Source: Chara braunii (Eukaryota > Streptophyta > Charophyceae > Charales > Characeae). From it: a stretch of 64,000 nt of DNA. The stretch covers positions 688,761 through 752,760 of the forward strand of contig BFEA01000194.1 in NCBI GenBank assembly GCA_003427395.1, read 5' to 3'. Below, in pieces: positions 20,018 through 30,112 of this stretch (its first letter is position 1; every line of letters begins with the position of its first letter). Below the pieces are notes generated by a model. That model saw only the letters and a program-made list of their open reading frames with translations, made no database searches and was not told the origin of the DNA. A program made the position numbers and the translations under genes.

Positions 20018-20301
20018 TGACACGTGTCGGTTCTGATGATAGTAAGTCGAACTGGCGAGAGGTAGGAGAGACCCTCAACTAGCTCGTCGAGATCGCCCCG
20101 TAACCAGGTCTCGGTCTAGTGTGGCTGCACCAGCAATACCAGTGTGTGGACGGTACTAGGATGATCGTTAGCATCCCTGCCCCTTTTCCCTTCTTCCCTA
20201 ACCATACCCATCCCGAGGCCTAGCTGGAAGTTGTCGAAGCTCAAAACTACAGCGCAACCGATCTTCCCCGTATTCTGATATTACTACTTCGTAACACATC
20301 A

Positions 20302-21228
20302 CATGGCTGGTTTAGGAAACATACATGGGTAGATTGGGATACTTTCAAGCGAGCATTCTTGGCTTGATTCGACACGGTTAGTGAAGATGCCGCCTGGTAT
20401 GTACTCAAAAATCGACCACAAGGACCAGGGGAATTATTGCCCGATTTCGTCGATCGATTTCAAACCACGTTGGACAAATCCAGGCGAGACGAGAATTCCG
20501 CTCAAGACTTGTTTATTGATCACCTTCGAAGTCCGACCTTGAAAGGGAAACTGCAGAAAAAGGTTCCGCCGAAAACAACTCAGTTATCGACTATCATCAC
20601 TAAGGCATTGGAGCTAGACTTGGCTGATACAAAAAAATATATCAGCCAGGGAGACGAGGACATTACAGATACCATACGGGATGTAATGGCCAAGAGACGA
20701 TCATGGCTGCAAGCAGTCAAACAGTTTTATCCCTGCCCCGATCATGACCTTCCCGGCGGAATCGTCTCCGATATCCCGGCTGCTTCTCCTCCCTCTCCTC
20801 CGGAGAATCAATCAATCGCAGCCGTTAGAAGCGGAACCCCATCCGAACCCCCCTCGCCAACTGTAACTAATCTACACCTTGCCCAGATGATCCATACGGC
20901 TACTACCAAGCAGTCCGAATGGGTGAACAACTTGATCCAAATGCAGGCCGTTCATATGGAGCGGATGAAACAGATAATGAGCAGGCTCATTAAGCCTAAT
21001 CTAACTCCTGCTCGGCTTGCCCCTGCATCGTTTCCATTCTTACCTGCCCCACTTGCTCCAGGGTTCGCGCCTCAGTTCCCTCATCTAGCTAATTCAGCAG
21101 GGAAGATCGAATGCTTTAACTGCAAGCAACCCGGGCATTTCACCCGAGACTGTCCGCAGCCGAAACGTAATCAGCCTCCCCCTGCGGCGGCTCCTTCGCC
21201 CTTAATCAAGGACGAGTGGGCGCTCTGA
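20302..21228 (+). pseudogene. gag: Gypsy gag (capsid and zinc knuckle)
   Basis: The frame runs through WDTFKRAFLA, an in-frame TGA at about 20365, then FDTVSEDAAWYVLKNRPQGP and a capsid-like helical region typical of retrotransposon gag. A proline-rich linker follows and a CCHC zinc knuckle, CFNCKQPGHFTRDC, near 21115-21156 (C-x2-C-x4-H-x4-C, intact). The knuckle binds element RNA in this family. The stop before FDTV is a CGA-to-TGA type change. The first codon is not identified. Confidence 0.8.
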
Positions 21229-21497
21229 TGGATACGGATCGAGGAAGAGAACTTGTGGCATATGCCACAGAACAACCCTCCCCTTCGATGGCAACGGCAT
21301 CGACATCGGGAGCTCCTTCCCCCGACGCTGCTGATGTGGTCGATCCTCTCGAGTATCTCCATCTCGCAGGTATGATCGGAGCGATCCGATCGGTCCCAGA
21401 TGATCTCGAGTGAGTCGATCGGGAATCCAATCTAGGACCGTAGTTTCAGACAGGAGATATTGACGTACTGAGAACACTCAAGCAGTTAGACATTCGT

Positions 21498-22094
21498 GTG
21501 CATGTCCCAGTGGGACATCTGCTCACCATATCTGAAGTGGCGAACGATAAGCTTCTACAACAATGTCAGAAAAATCAAAAGCATTTCACCTATCAACGCA
21601 TACAACGGATGTTGAAGAAGAAAGAAGAAAGCGAGGAAGTCGTAACCCCTGAGCCTGACACGAAAAAGCCGGAACATGAAGCCGCACGCATAGCAGCGAT
21701 CTCTTTAGCAGAAAAAGATCACTTCGTACGAGCTCGGCCGGTGCTATGGAAAAGTGCGGAATGTGACTGCGAAGTATGGGGCAAACCGTTTAATGCCCTT
21801 ATTGGCACAGGGTCTTCGGCCGTGGCCATATCATTGGATACTGTAAAAAAGACGGGACGACTAGGATCCATTCTTCCTCAATCTGGCAAAGACAATTATG
21901 TTTTTGCCGACGAGGAAGCAATGCACATCATAGGCATTATCGAGAATGTGGTCATAAAAGTTGGACGAGTACACGTCCTTGTTAACGCGCTCGTAATAGA
22001 TGTACGTTCCTATTCTGTGTTGTTGGGATTACCTTGGGCGATGGCGGTGGGCACACGTCTGCATTTCGATTCGAAGCAACATGTGCTCACATAA
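21498..22094 (+). pseudogene. Gypsy aspartic protease, catalytic Asp lost
   Basis: The frame contains FNALIGTGSSAVAISLD, the flap region and a conserved end (LLGLPWAM), which fit the retropepsin fold. The catalytic triad Asp-Thr/Ser-Gly reads Gly-Thr-Gly because codon 21804-21806 is GGC rather than an Asp codon, so the enzyme would be inactive. The N-terminal third is charged (KKKEESEEV). It would normally cleave Gag-Pol. Confidence 0.75.
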
Positions 22095-22586
22095 ACTGGA
22101 GGAAAACCTCAAACTGTTCCTTTGTGAGTTTCCACCCGAACGATGAAACGGGTCCCCGACCCGGCCCAAATAGGGATGATCTGATACATTGACCCCGACG
22201 AATGCTCTCCCTTGCGCCTCGGGGATGAAATCAGGGAACAAGAATACGGAGAAGAGATGCCCAGTGAAGAGGAATGAAAATATCTGGTTGAGCTTTTCGA
22301 ACACGAAACCCCTGAAGAATTTCGAGTGTTCCCCGACACCGCTCGAAGTTTCCACGTGGATTCTGAAGACAGTGCATTCACACCTCTAACAACCCAGGTC
22401 AGTCCTTCAGTCCTCCTCGGGGAACCCATATTGCAAGTTTCTGACCTGGCTGATGATTTGGAACCCCCTCGCACATTATACGAGGGAGTTTTTTCCTTAT
22501 GAACGCGTTATCAACAAACGGAACAGTATTTGGATGCCTCTGTTTTTCCGCCCAGACCATTACTAACGACATGAGCCACCATCGCC
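22095..22586 (+). other. Protease-RT spacer of the gypsy element
   Basis: Decayed coding sequence between protease and RT. Traces such as PEEFRVFPDTARSFHVDSED and FTPLTTQVSPSVLLGEP can be read, but frames are broken. Confidence 0.4.
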
Positions 22587-23559
22587 TTGATTAAACAAGA
22601 GGCGGAAGCACCGGTAAGTGACGTGCCTAATCTGATGCAAGAAATGACGGATCTAACATGGCTAACTGTGGAACCGACTTCGGTTGGCTCAGAGACCGAC
22701 GCTGAAATTAAAGAAACGGAGATGATCAGCCCCGCTGAGTCTCAGATGATAGCAACTGTCTTTTCTGTTCGTACCAGTAGTTCCATTTTCTCTAGTGTCG
22801 GTGAACGGCGGGAACAGCCGATTGATTGGGTCGATATGCCCTTCAAGATTTCCGGGGAATCAACAATCCCCCTCCCGAGTCACGTTCCTGCGGAACTACG
22901 AAAGTCGTTAATCCGTGTGTTAAATGGTTACGCAGATGTATTGAGCGTGCACGATAATGATATCGGCTTAACTAATGTGATTGAGCATGCCATCCTCACA
23001 GGAGATCATCCGACCATTAGTTGCGCTCCCTATCGATACTCGCCAGCTCAAAGAGCGGCCACTTTTCAGCGGATTAAGGAGTTTGAAGCTAATGGATGGA
23101 TCGAACTTGTCGTAGGTCCGTGGTCTTTTCTCGTAGTAATCGTACCTAAAAAGGCCGGAGGGATTCGCATTTGCATTGATTATCGAAAGCTGAATGATAT
23201 CACGATTAAAGATGTGTATCCCCTCCCCCGGATTGATAAGTTATTGAATGCGATTGGGGGTGCTCGATTTTTCAGCAAGTTTGATGTTCGTCATGGGTTC
23301 CATCATCTTCTTGTCTGGGAGGAAGATCGACCGAAAACAGCGTTTGTGCTTTTCGAAGGTATGTGGCAATGGATTCGATGTCCGATGGGTATCTGCAACG
23401 TCCCTGAACACGACTTTTCAAAATTTCGTACGGAAGACTCGTCTAGCGCAGAGCATCATCAACTACTGCGTGATTGTGTACATGGATGACATCCTAGTGT
23501 ATTCGAGCTCCTACGAGGGACACGTGAAACACATCGAATGGGCACTACATACGTTATGA
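22587..23559 (+). pseudogene. Gypsy reverse transcriptase, frameshifted
   Basis: RT motifs in order: HAILTGDHPTISCAPYRYSP, GGIRICIDYRKLND, YPLPRIDKLL, FSKFDVRHGFHHL and KTAFVLFEGMWQW, then a frame change near 23400-23450. The downstream frame carries VYMDDILVYSS (YMDD at 23479-23490) and ends at a TGA at 23557. FSKFD replaces the usual FSKLD, and the region around the frameshift departs from the usual NAPATFQ. The enzyme copies element RNA to DNA in cytoplasmic particles; this copy is not functional. Confidence 0.9.
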
Positions 23560-24330
23560 GATGCAGGTTTCAAGGTAGCGCTTGAGAAGTGTCAGTTTTT
23601 CCTCACCACCATTTCTTTCCTGGGGCACGTGGTGACGGACAAGGAACTCCAACCGGAGCTGCAGAAGGTGGCAGCTGTCAGGGACGCGCCAGTACCTACC
23701 ACTATCACGCAAGTTCGCGCCTTTTTAGGCCTAGCCTCGTATTACCGAAGATTTATCAAGGGCTTCGCGGCGACTGCGGGACCCCTCACAAATCTTCTGC
23801 GAAAGGATCAGCCGTTGATCTGGACACCGGAGTGCGATCAAGCGTTTTCCAAACTCAAGGCTGCTCTCATTTCGGCTCCGGTCCTTATAAGACCAGATCC
23901 CGAAAAACCTTTTGTTCTCATCACCGACTGGCAGCCAGAGGCGATTTCGGCGATCCTTGCCCAGGTGGGACCAAGCGGACTCGAGAGTGTGGTAGAGTAT
24001 GCGTCCAAATCATTACCCGCCTGCAAGCGCAACTACGCCGCTCCGACGGGAGAATGCTATGCGGCTCTCTGGGGAATCAGTCACTTCCGTGCTTACTTGT
24101 ACGGGCGAAAATTCACCCTGGTGAATGATCATGAACCCCTGTTGGCTCTGAAGAAGTCGAAGGATTACTCGGGCATGATCGGGCGATGGGCAACGGTGCT
24201 GCAGAGCATGGACTTTGACATTCGTCATCGAAAACACGAGAGACACGGGATGCGGATGGACTGACACGACTGCACCAGCCTGAGAAGGTTCCAAAGGGTG
24301 AGGAGGTAATTCCGTGGAACGAACCCGAAT
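23560..24330 (+). pseudogene. Gypsy connection and RNase H domain
   Basis: It follows RT in the same frame after an in-frame TGA. Motifs are FLGHVVTDKELQPE, VRAFLGLASYYRRFIKGFA, the RNase H core LITDWQPEAISAILAQ, CYAALWGISHFRAYLYG and VNDHEPL. The expected TDAS is TDWQ here. The last motif, ADGLTRL, appears only after a one-base frame change near 24250. RNase H removes the RNA template during reverse transcription. Confidence 0.85.
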
Positions 24331-24376
24331 AGGAGATCAGGCCCCGGTACGGCCAAGTGGAGATCTTATCGAAGCA

Positions 24377-24426
24377 GTAAGTGACACGAGGACTAATTTG
24401 CCTGTTCTACTCTCTCCACAATTCAG
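24377..24426 (+). other. Candidate 50-nt intron in the gypsy element
   Basis: GTAAGT at 24377 is a consensus donor. ACTAAT (24392-24397) fits a branch site, followed by a pyrimidine-rich run ending in CACAATTCAG at 24426. It precedes the PHD-like ORF by 24 bases. Fifty bases is short for plant introns, so this is only a candidate. Confidence 0.3.
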
Positions 24427-24450
24427 TCCTGTCTCTCTCCTTCTGTCATC

Positions 24451-24768
24451 ATGACTACCCCGCCTGCCTCCTCAACCCCTTCTTCTCCTACTAATTATAC
24501 CCCTCTCACTTCCTCGGCTTTCTTCGCCACCCTTCCCGATAAATTCTGCTATTTTTGCACGTGTATTGCACGAGTTTATGGGGTCGACTGTCATCCCTTC
24601 GAGAACGGATTTGCCGATTGGGTAGAATGTGCCACGTGTGTCAACCGTGCGCACGGGGCCTATGTTCGATATCGGTCGAATAGCAAGGAATGGAGGTGCC
24701 CCCTATGTAGAACGAACAAGCTCTCCACGGAGGTTCGATTCAAGGCCGCCCGTACGGACGATCCTTAA
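24451..24768 (+). CDS. PHD-finger-like ORF between RNase H and integrase
   Basis: A 105-codon ORF starts at ATG (MTTPPASSTPSSPTNYTP). After a Ser/Thr/Pro-rich leader it shows a zinc-finger pattern: CYFCTC, a loop, then WVECATC, then AHGAYV and finally EWRCPLC. The spacing and the W-V-x-C-x2-C and W-x-C-P-x-C signatures are those of PHD fingers, which read histone H3 tails. The canonical H-x2-C pair reads H-x2-Y, so one ligand is missing in this copy. Its placement between RNase H and integrase is unusual; chromoviruses carry a chromodomain after integrase instead. It may target integration or chromatin (inference). It could be a separate small protein or part of Pol. Confidence 0.6.
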   Translation: MTTPPASSTPSSPTNYTPLTSSAFFATLPDKFCYFCTCIARVYGVDCHPFENGFADWVECATCVNRAHGAYVRYRSNSKEWRCPLCRTNKLSTEVRFKAARTDDP

Positions 24769-24816
24769 TACGACGAGAAATACCGACGGGCAGAAGTCTG
24801 GACGGATAAAATTTTA

Positions 24817-26150
24817 TTGGCAAAATTAGCGGGATTATCATTGGGCCATCTCACCAAACACGACAGACGTAGGGCGACCGAGAGATCTCGGGACTATCGA
24901 TGGATCAACGGTCATTTGGAAAAGCGTAAAACTGACAGATCGGGTTCGTGGCTGACAGTTCCCCATCCCTTCCAGAGATACGATTGGATCCGATCTGCTC
25001 ACGAGGAACAGGCCGCTCATTTCGCGATACGTGTCACAGAGGCAACTGTAGATTAGAATCGATGATTCTGGTCCAATATACGAGGTGATGTCAAATACAT
25101 TGTCGCTAACTGTCCGGTCTGTGCCGCTGATCGCGCCCCTATACGGGGACCAAACACAATCGTACCAACGAAAGTAGAGCGTCCTTTTCAGCGAGTCAGT
25201 ATGGACACGACAGATATTGACGTGCCACCTGGCCCAAACCGCTGTGAATATTCTATTTTATTAGTATTAATTGACCACTTTTCCAAGTACATCGAGGTTT
25301 ATCCCTGTAAGACCCGAAAAGCCGCAGAAGTAGCCACGTACATCGAACGGTTCCTCTATACCCATCTAGGTACGGAAGAAATTCTAACCGACAATGGATC
25401 TGAATTTAAAGGCGAGGTAGAAGAACTGCTTGCGTGAAGGGGCGTCACGCTCTGACATACGGCACCCCACGTGTCCCAGTCGAACGGGTTGGCCGAGAAN
25501 GCCAACCGTATGATTAAAACCGCCCTTCGCAGAAACTTAGCGGCACACGACACGCGTCCGTGGCCCGAGATCGTATATCAGATCGGCGACATCCACCGGG
25601 CCACCCCTCACGAGTCTACGGGGTTTACCCCCTTTCATCTTCGAACTAATAGCCTCCCCTGTGTCGATTACCGGGGCAACTCGGAAATTGCCGAAGCAGG
25701 GGGTAGAGACACGTGTGCGGCCCTCAAGGCTAAGGCCAAAAGGTACACTGATTTGATGGAACGGGCCGTTCCGAAGCTGGCCCGAAAAAGACAAAGGATG
25801 ACCGAGCTGGCCCACGGTAGACAGGTCCGTAGCTACGAGGCCCGGGACGGAAATGCTGGGCCCCAGTACCAGTATAAACTGGGGGACCTAGTGCAGGTAC
25901 GTAAATGTGCACGCGACCGGAAACTCGCTCCCAAGTTCTCCGACTGTTTTCACGTTGTCGAGCTCGGGCCCAACAACGCCAACACGGTACGCATCGCGCC
26001 TGAGGCCAGCGCTAGCCATAGCTCCGTCCCCATCGTCAGACATACCTCCTACCTCCGTCTCCTTCCTCCTTCCGATTTTCCTCCCTCTTCTTCCTCGGGA
26101 AGCGAGGAAAACAACGACGATCTAACCCTCTCTCCTCTTTCTCCCTCTTG
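24817..26150 (+). pseudogene. Gypsy integrase, several in-frame stops
   Basis: All pieces are in one frame. The HHCC zinc domain has IRSAHEEQAAHF then NCPVCAAD. The catalytic core has SMDTTDIDV (first Asp), ILTDNGSEFKGE (second Asp) and SQSNGLAE with the catalytic Glu next to an ambiguous base at 25500. The C-terminal part (YKLGDLVQVRKC, FHVVELGPNNANTVRI) is an SH3-like fold typical of integrases. Stops at about 25054, 25063, 25435 and 25456 break it, mostly TGA where CGA would fit. Without them it would insert element DNA. Confidence 0.85.
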
Positions 26151-26620
26151 TCCCTCGTCCTCCTCTCCGACCTCGCCATGGGTTTTATCACGGAGCGGGT
26201 TCTCGACGCACAGCTGCGACAGCCCGGTGGCCACATCTCAGAGATCCGACAAGTTTATCACCCTCGGCTCAATACAGATCTCCGCCGTTTGATGCGATTT
26301 TTCTGCGACGAAGGTATCTGTGCCGCCGCTGCGTTTCGGATAGAAGGAAGCCCTCACGCGATAGTGTTCGTGGAGGTTACTGCAGTTCATCGACGAGCGG
26401 GTCCCAGAATGAGCCACGTCACCACAGTGGCGGGATTCACCAGCGACATCAGCTCGGTCAATCCGCTGCGGCATACCGCGATCTTGGCCTTGCTGCGCGA
26501 GTGGACGGAGCAAGTGTCCAACGTGTGACAGCACGTCCTCGCCCGAGAGTGGTATAACATTATCCCGATCTTTGCATCGGACCTTGACGACATTCGCCGA
26601 TTACCGCGCGAGCGGCCAGT
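26151..26620 (+). pseudogene. Accessory ORF A downstream of integrase
   Basis: It starts inside the end of the integrase frame in another frame: MGFITERVLDAQLRQPGG. It continues with RLNTDLRRLMRFFCDEGICA, FVEVTAVHRRAGPRMSHV and LLREWTEQVSNV to a TGA at 26526. The same frame then continues with REWYNIIPIFASDLDDIRR. No known family recognised. Coding-like composition suggests an extra protein expressed after Pol, as in some large plant gypsy elements. Confidence 0.4.
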
Positions 26621-27423
26621 GGCGATCCCACCTTCATCCCCTTCCCCCGTCCCCAATGAACCACGCTGCTCGTCTCGCTCCTCGTCTTGCTCCTCTCTCT
26701 ACCTTTGGTCTCCCCTCTCTCTTCCCTACCTTCTGGCAATCCGATCTTCACCCTTCTCTTTCCCTCTCGTTCGAACCTCTTTCAGTCCCTCTTATCCATC
26801 CTGGACATTGGCGATTGTGGCGAGAAACTTTTAAGGAGCTATCCTTTTGCTTGGCCAGAGTACAAGTGAAGTGGACGGGCACTAACGAGCACCCCACGTG
26901 GATCGAGAAGCCGGAGCTGCTGATCATACAGGGTTGGAGGACTAACGCGGAAGGAGATCTTATTGGATTCCTCTTTGGGTCGGTACGACCGGGTCGCCGT
27001 CAGTTGATTGCACAGGAGCTCATCACACCGATCGTGCAATTGGCGGACGATCTCTCGCCCGACATCTACTTTCAAAGCGACAACAGTCCCACTCCGTACA
27101 TTTTCGAGCGATCCCTGGATCCGTACCTTCAGTGGACTTCGTGCTTGGAGGAACCTAGGGACGAGGATACCCTACCATCGCAGCAGGCGTATCTGAAGCC
27201 GTACGAGATCATCCCTTACGCCTTTTATCCGAGGGCAGAGGAAGTGGTGATCAATGACGACGAAGAAGAAGATGGCGACCCTGCAGCCGCCACCTCAAGT
27301 ACCGCGCGACGGAGACGGCGCCGATCCCCCTCCTCCTCCAGCTCCACCCGTCCCCCAGTTCGCCCATGTACCAATGCGGGCGATAGGCCTTCGACCTCGG
27401 ACGCTGCCACTCCGCCCCCTTGA
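26572..27423 (+). CDS. Accessory ORF B downstream of integrase
   Basis: A 283-codon frame. Its central part (HPGHWRLWRETFKEL, VQVKWTGTNEHPTWIEKPEL, DLIGFLFGSVRPGRRQLIAQ, DPYLQWTSCLEEPRDED) looks like a folded protein. It ends with an acidic stretch (NDDEEEDGD) and Arg/Ser/Pro-rich tail. Family unknown. It overlaps ORF C by about 170 bases. It could be an envelope-position or regulatory protein, but no signal peptide or membrane segment is evident. Confidence 0.45.
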   Translation: MHRTLTTFADYRASGQWRSHLHPLPPSPMNHAARLAPRLAPLSTFGLPSLFPTFWQSDLHPSLSLSFEPLSVPLIHPGHWRLWRETFKELSFCLARVQVKWTGTNEHPTWIEKPELLIIQGWRTNAEGDLIGFLFGSVRPGRRQLIAQELITPIVQLADDLSPDIYFQSDNSPTPYIFERSLDPYLQWTSCLEEPRDEDTLPSQQAYLKPYEIIPYAFYPRAEEVVINDDEEEDGDPAAATSSTARRRRRRSPSSSSSTRPPVRPCTNAGDRPSTSDAATPPP

Positions 27424-27792
27424 TTTTCTCACCCTCGAGCAGATCCGTACCCCTGTCACCTTCCCTTCCCATCCTTTCCATCCCCATCTCTTCCGCGACT
27501 TCTATTCTACCCGTCTACTCGCCACCGTCCATCCTCACGCCTCCCTTCAGTCCGCTGCTCCCACATTCTGCTGTCATCTTCTACTGTTCAGCACTGCATG
27601 GGAGCGATCCAACATCGTAGAAGTCTACTGTGTTGCCACGGGGACAATCCCCACTTGTCGCCACTTCGAGGTCTTTCGAGCGGCGCTCTTCCACACCCTC
27701 TCCTCCTTCTATCGCGACTACCTCGCCTCCCTCCCCCGCAGTGGCGATCATTTCCCCCGCTTCCACCGAATCATCCGATATGAGGAGCTCCC
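27254..27792 (+). CDS. Accessory ORF C, runs into an assembly gap
   Basis: It begins in the tail of ORF B in another frame, with a proline-rich leader (PPPPPAPPVPQFAHVP). It continues RPLDFLTLEQIRTPVTFPSH, FRDFYSTRLLATVHPHASLQ, VEVYCVATGTIPTCRHFEVF and SFYRDYLASLPRSGDHFPRF until the gap at 27793. Its product is unknown and its end is missing from the assembly. Confidence 0.4.
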
Positions 27793-28057
27793 NNNNNNNN
27801 NNNNNNNNNNNNNNNNNNNNNNNNNNNNNNNNNNNNNNNNNNNNNNNNNNNNNNNNNNNNNNNNNNNNNNNNNNNNNNNNNNNNNNNNNNNNNNNNNNNN
27901 NNNNNNNNNNNNNNNNNNNNNNNNNNNNNNNNNNNNNNNNNNNNNNNNNNNNNNNNNNNNNNNNNNNNNNNNNNNNNNNNNNNNNNNNNNNNNNNNNNNN
28001 NNNNNNNNNNNNNNNNNNNNNNNNNNNNNNNNNNNNNNNNNNNNNNNNNNNNNNNNN
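27793..28057. other. Assembly gap of 265 N
   Basis: Run of N inside the gypsy element, followed by 8 C and 8 T. Confidence 1.
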
Positions 28058-28492
28058 CCCCCCCTTTTTTTTCTTTCCTCCCTTCATCAACACGAACAAA
28101 GATATTTATATTCTATTATTAATGTACATATCATTGATTCTATTGAGGACTCTTCGCGAAGATCGCGCCATCAACGATGACGTCAACCTACGCGCTGATT
28201 CGATAGACGGCAACGAGCAAGGGTGCAGAGCACACGGAGATCAGGTGGACCATGATGGCGTCACTTGGACGATCTCCCCGAGGCAGAGGGTTCCTTATGA
28301 CAGGGCTGCGAAAATCTTGCCACAGATGTTGTCGCCATCTCATCCACGACCCATTCATCGTTCCTTATACTTCTTTCTGCTCTGTTGATACGCTTGGTTC
28401 CTCATGCATCACTCTGTTCTCCCCTCTTTCTTTCGCGATTCCATGCAATCGGGAGATCGCATCATTTTGGAACCCCCTGCGCATCACATATG
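28058..28492 (+). other. 3' internal region of the gypsy element
   Basis: No convincing ORF. No clear polypurine tract precedes the right LTR; instead TGCGCATCACATA lies directly before it (28478-28490), a copy of the sequence at the outer end of the right LTR. Confidence 0.5.
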
Positions 28493-29397
28493 TGACGAAC
28501 CACTTCCCGACCCCGTGCCATCTTTCGTACCCTTTTTTTTGCTTGTATCATACCTACCCCAGGAAAACCCCATTTTGAGTTCTTGCTTTCGAGCGCCGCA
28601 TTTTCCTTTTTGAAGAGCTTTTTCGACTACTGAGTTCTGTTTTTCTTTTTACGAAGTCGAGAAATACATGAGAATTTACGTGCGCCCTAGCGAGCGCACT
28701 AGGAATTGGGCTCGGTAGTTGGAAATTCCGGGATAAGCGGAACTTCGACGTGTCCTTTTTGGGTGAGTAGATGTTCTTGGGCGCGTCGGGGAAAACTCTC
28801 GGAATTTTGCGTGAATACGAATAGGCGTAGGATTTTCTTTTCCCGCATCGCTTTTTCGCGTGCGGATATGGTGATTTTAATTTTGAATTAGGATAGAAGC
28901 AAGTTGTAACTGTTTCTGTGCCTTTTTCTTTTTTTTATTGTTGACTGCGCCGTGCATGCAAAAGCTTCCTCCTCTCTGTCCCCCGCATCGCTCCCTCTCG
29001 CGCCTCCCTTCCCTTTTCCCTCCTTTTTCTCTCTCCCCGTAATTGTTTTCCCTTCTCCCTCTCTCTCTCTCCCGCCTTGCTTTCGCGCGCCATTTCCCCT
29101 TCTTGATCGTCTGAATCTTGAACCCGTCTTGCGCCACCTCTCGCGCCTTTTCTCTTCTCACCCTCTACGTCTGGCATACGACGTCCGGTCAATCCCCCGA
29201 TAACTCTCGCTCGCCAATCAGGTGCGTGGATCGATAGGACCTTCCTATCGCGCAACGAATCCGATTGGTTGAACCTCGAGTTCCGAGGGATCAACATGGC
29301 GTTTGTAGAGCACTCGTCTCAAAGTCTTCTCCTCCTTCTCCTCTTACACCTCAGCTTTCCTATCACCTTTTCCCCCTTTTATCTCGTTTGTCTCGAC

Positions 29398-29404
29398 TAT
29401 AAAA
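29398..29404 (+). promoter_or_regulatory. TATA box of the 3' LTR
   Basis: TATAAAA in the context CGACTATAAAACC, at the position equivalent to 18369-18375. Confidence 0.55.
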
Positions 29405-30112
29405 CCCGCAAGCGCGTCCGCAAATCTCTCTTACGTTCTCGACTCTCGAGCCAACTTCCGGGAAGCAGTGGCTAGGCAGAGTGTTTAAAGCGAGTCGGGA
29501 AGTCCTGTCGAGCTGACAATAGACTGGCCGGTTGCGTGCTGGATCGCCACGACGGACTGTGGGATCTGGGTGAACCATGTCGAGTTTATGATAACGGGGT
29601 GACAATCGCAGTGGTGGGAGTTAGCACGCAACGGCCGGGATCGTCGGTGTGGGTATGAGGATCGATGTTGAGTTGATTGGCCCAGGGCCATATTGGAATT
29701 AACGGTGAATGCGCCTTTGTTGCGGATTGTTATCTTTGGCATGAGTGTACGGCGGTGACGCCGAACTTTTCTCTTCCTGGATCTTGTCATCTTCTATTTT
29801 GGACTTTCTTTCCCTCGACTCTCTCTCTCTCACTCTCTCTCCCCCCCTTTTTGAATGATGATGCATCTAAATGATTGTCCCTCTCTTAAATGGGAATGAG
29901 TCGGCCTCCTGTTTCTGTGTGAAAGAACATCTTCCGGAACTCTTCTATTAGTTTCCTGGGTAATCCTCCTACGCAAGGACCCTGTTTACTTGTCTTGTGA
30001 ACGGTGGATGCGTGTGTACTGTGCAATGCGATTCATCTTTTCCTGTGAATGTCTCATTTTCGCACCTTCCACAGTGAATGCATGTATAGAGATGCGTGAC
30101 TTTTCGAATTGA

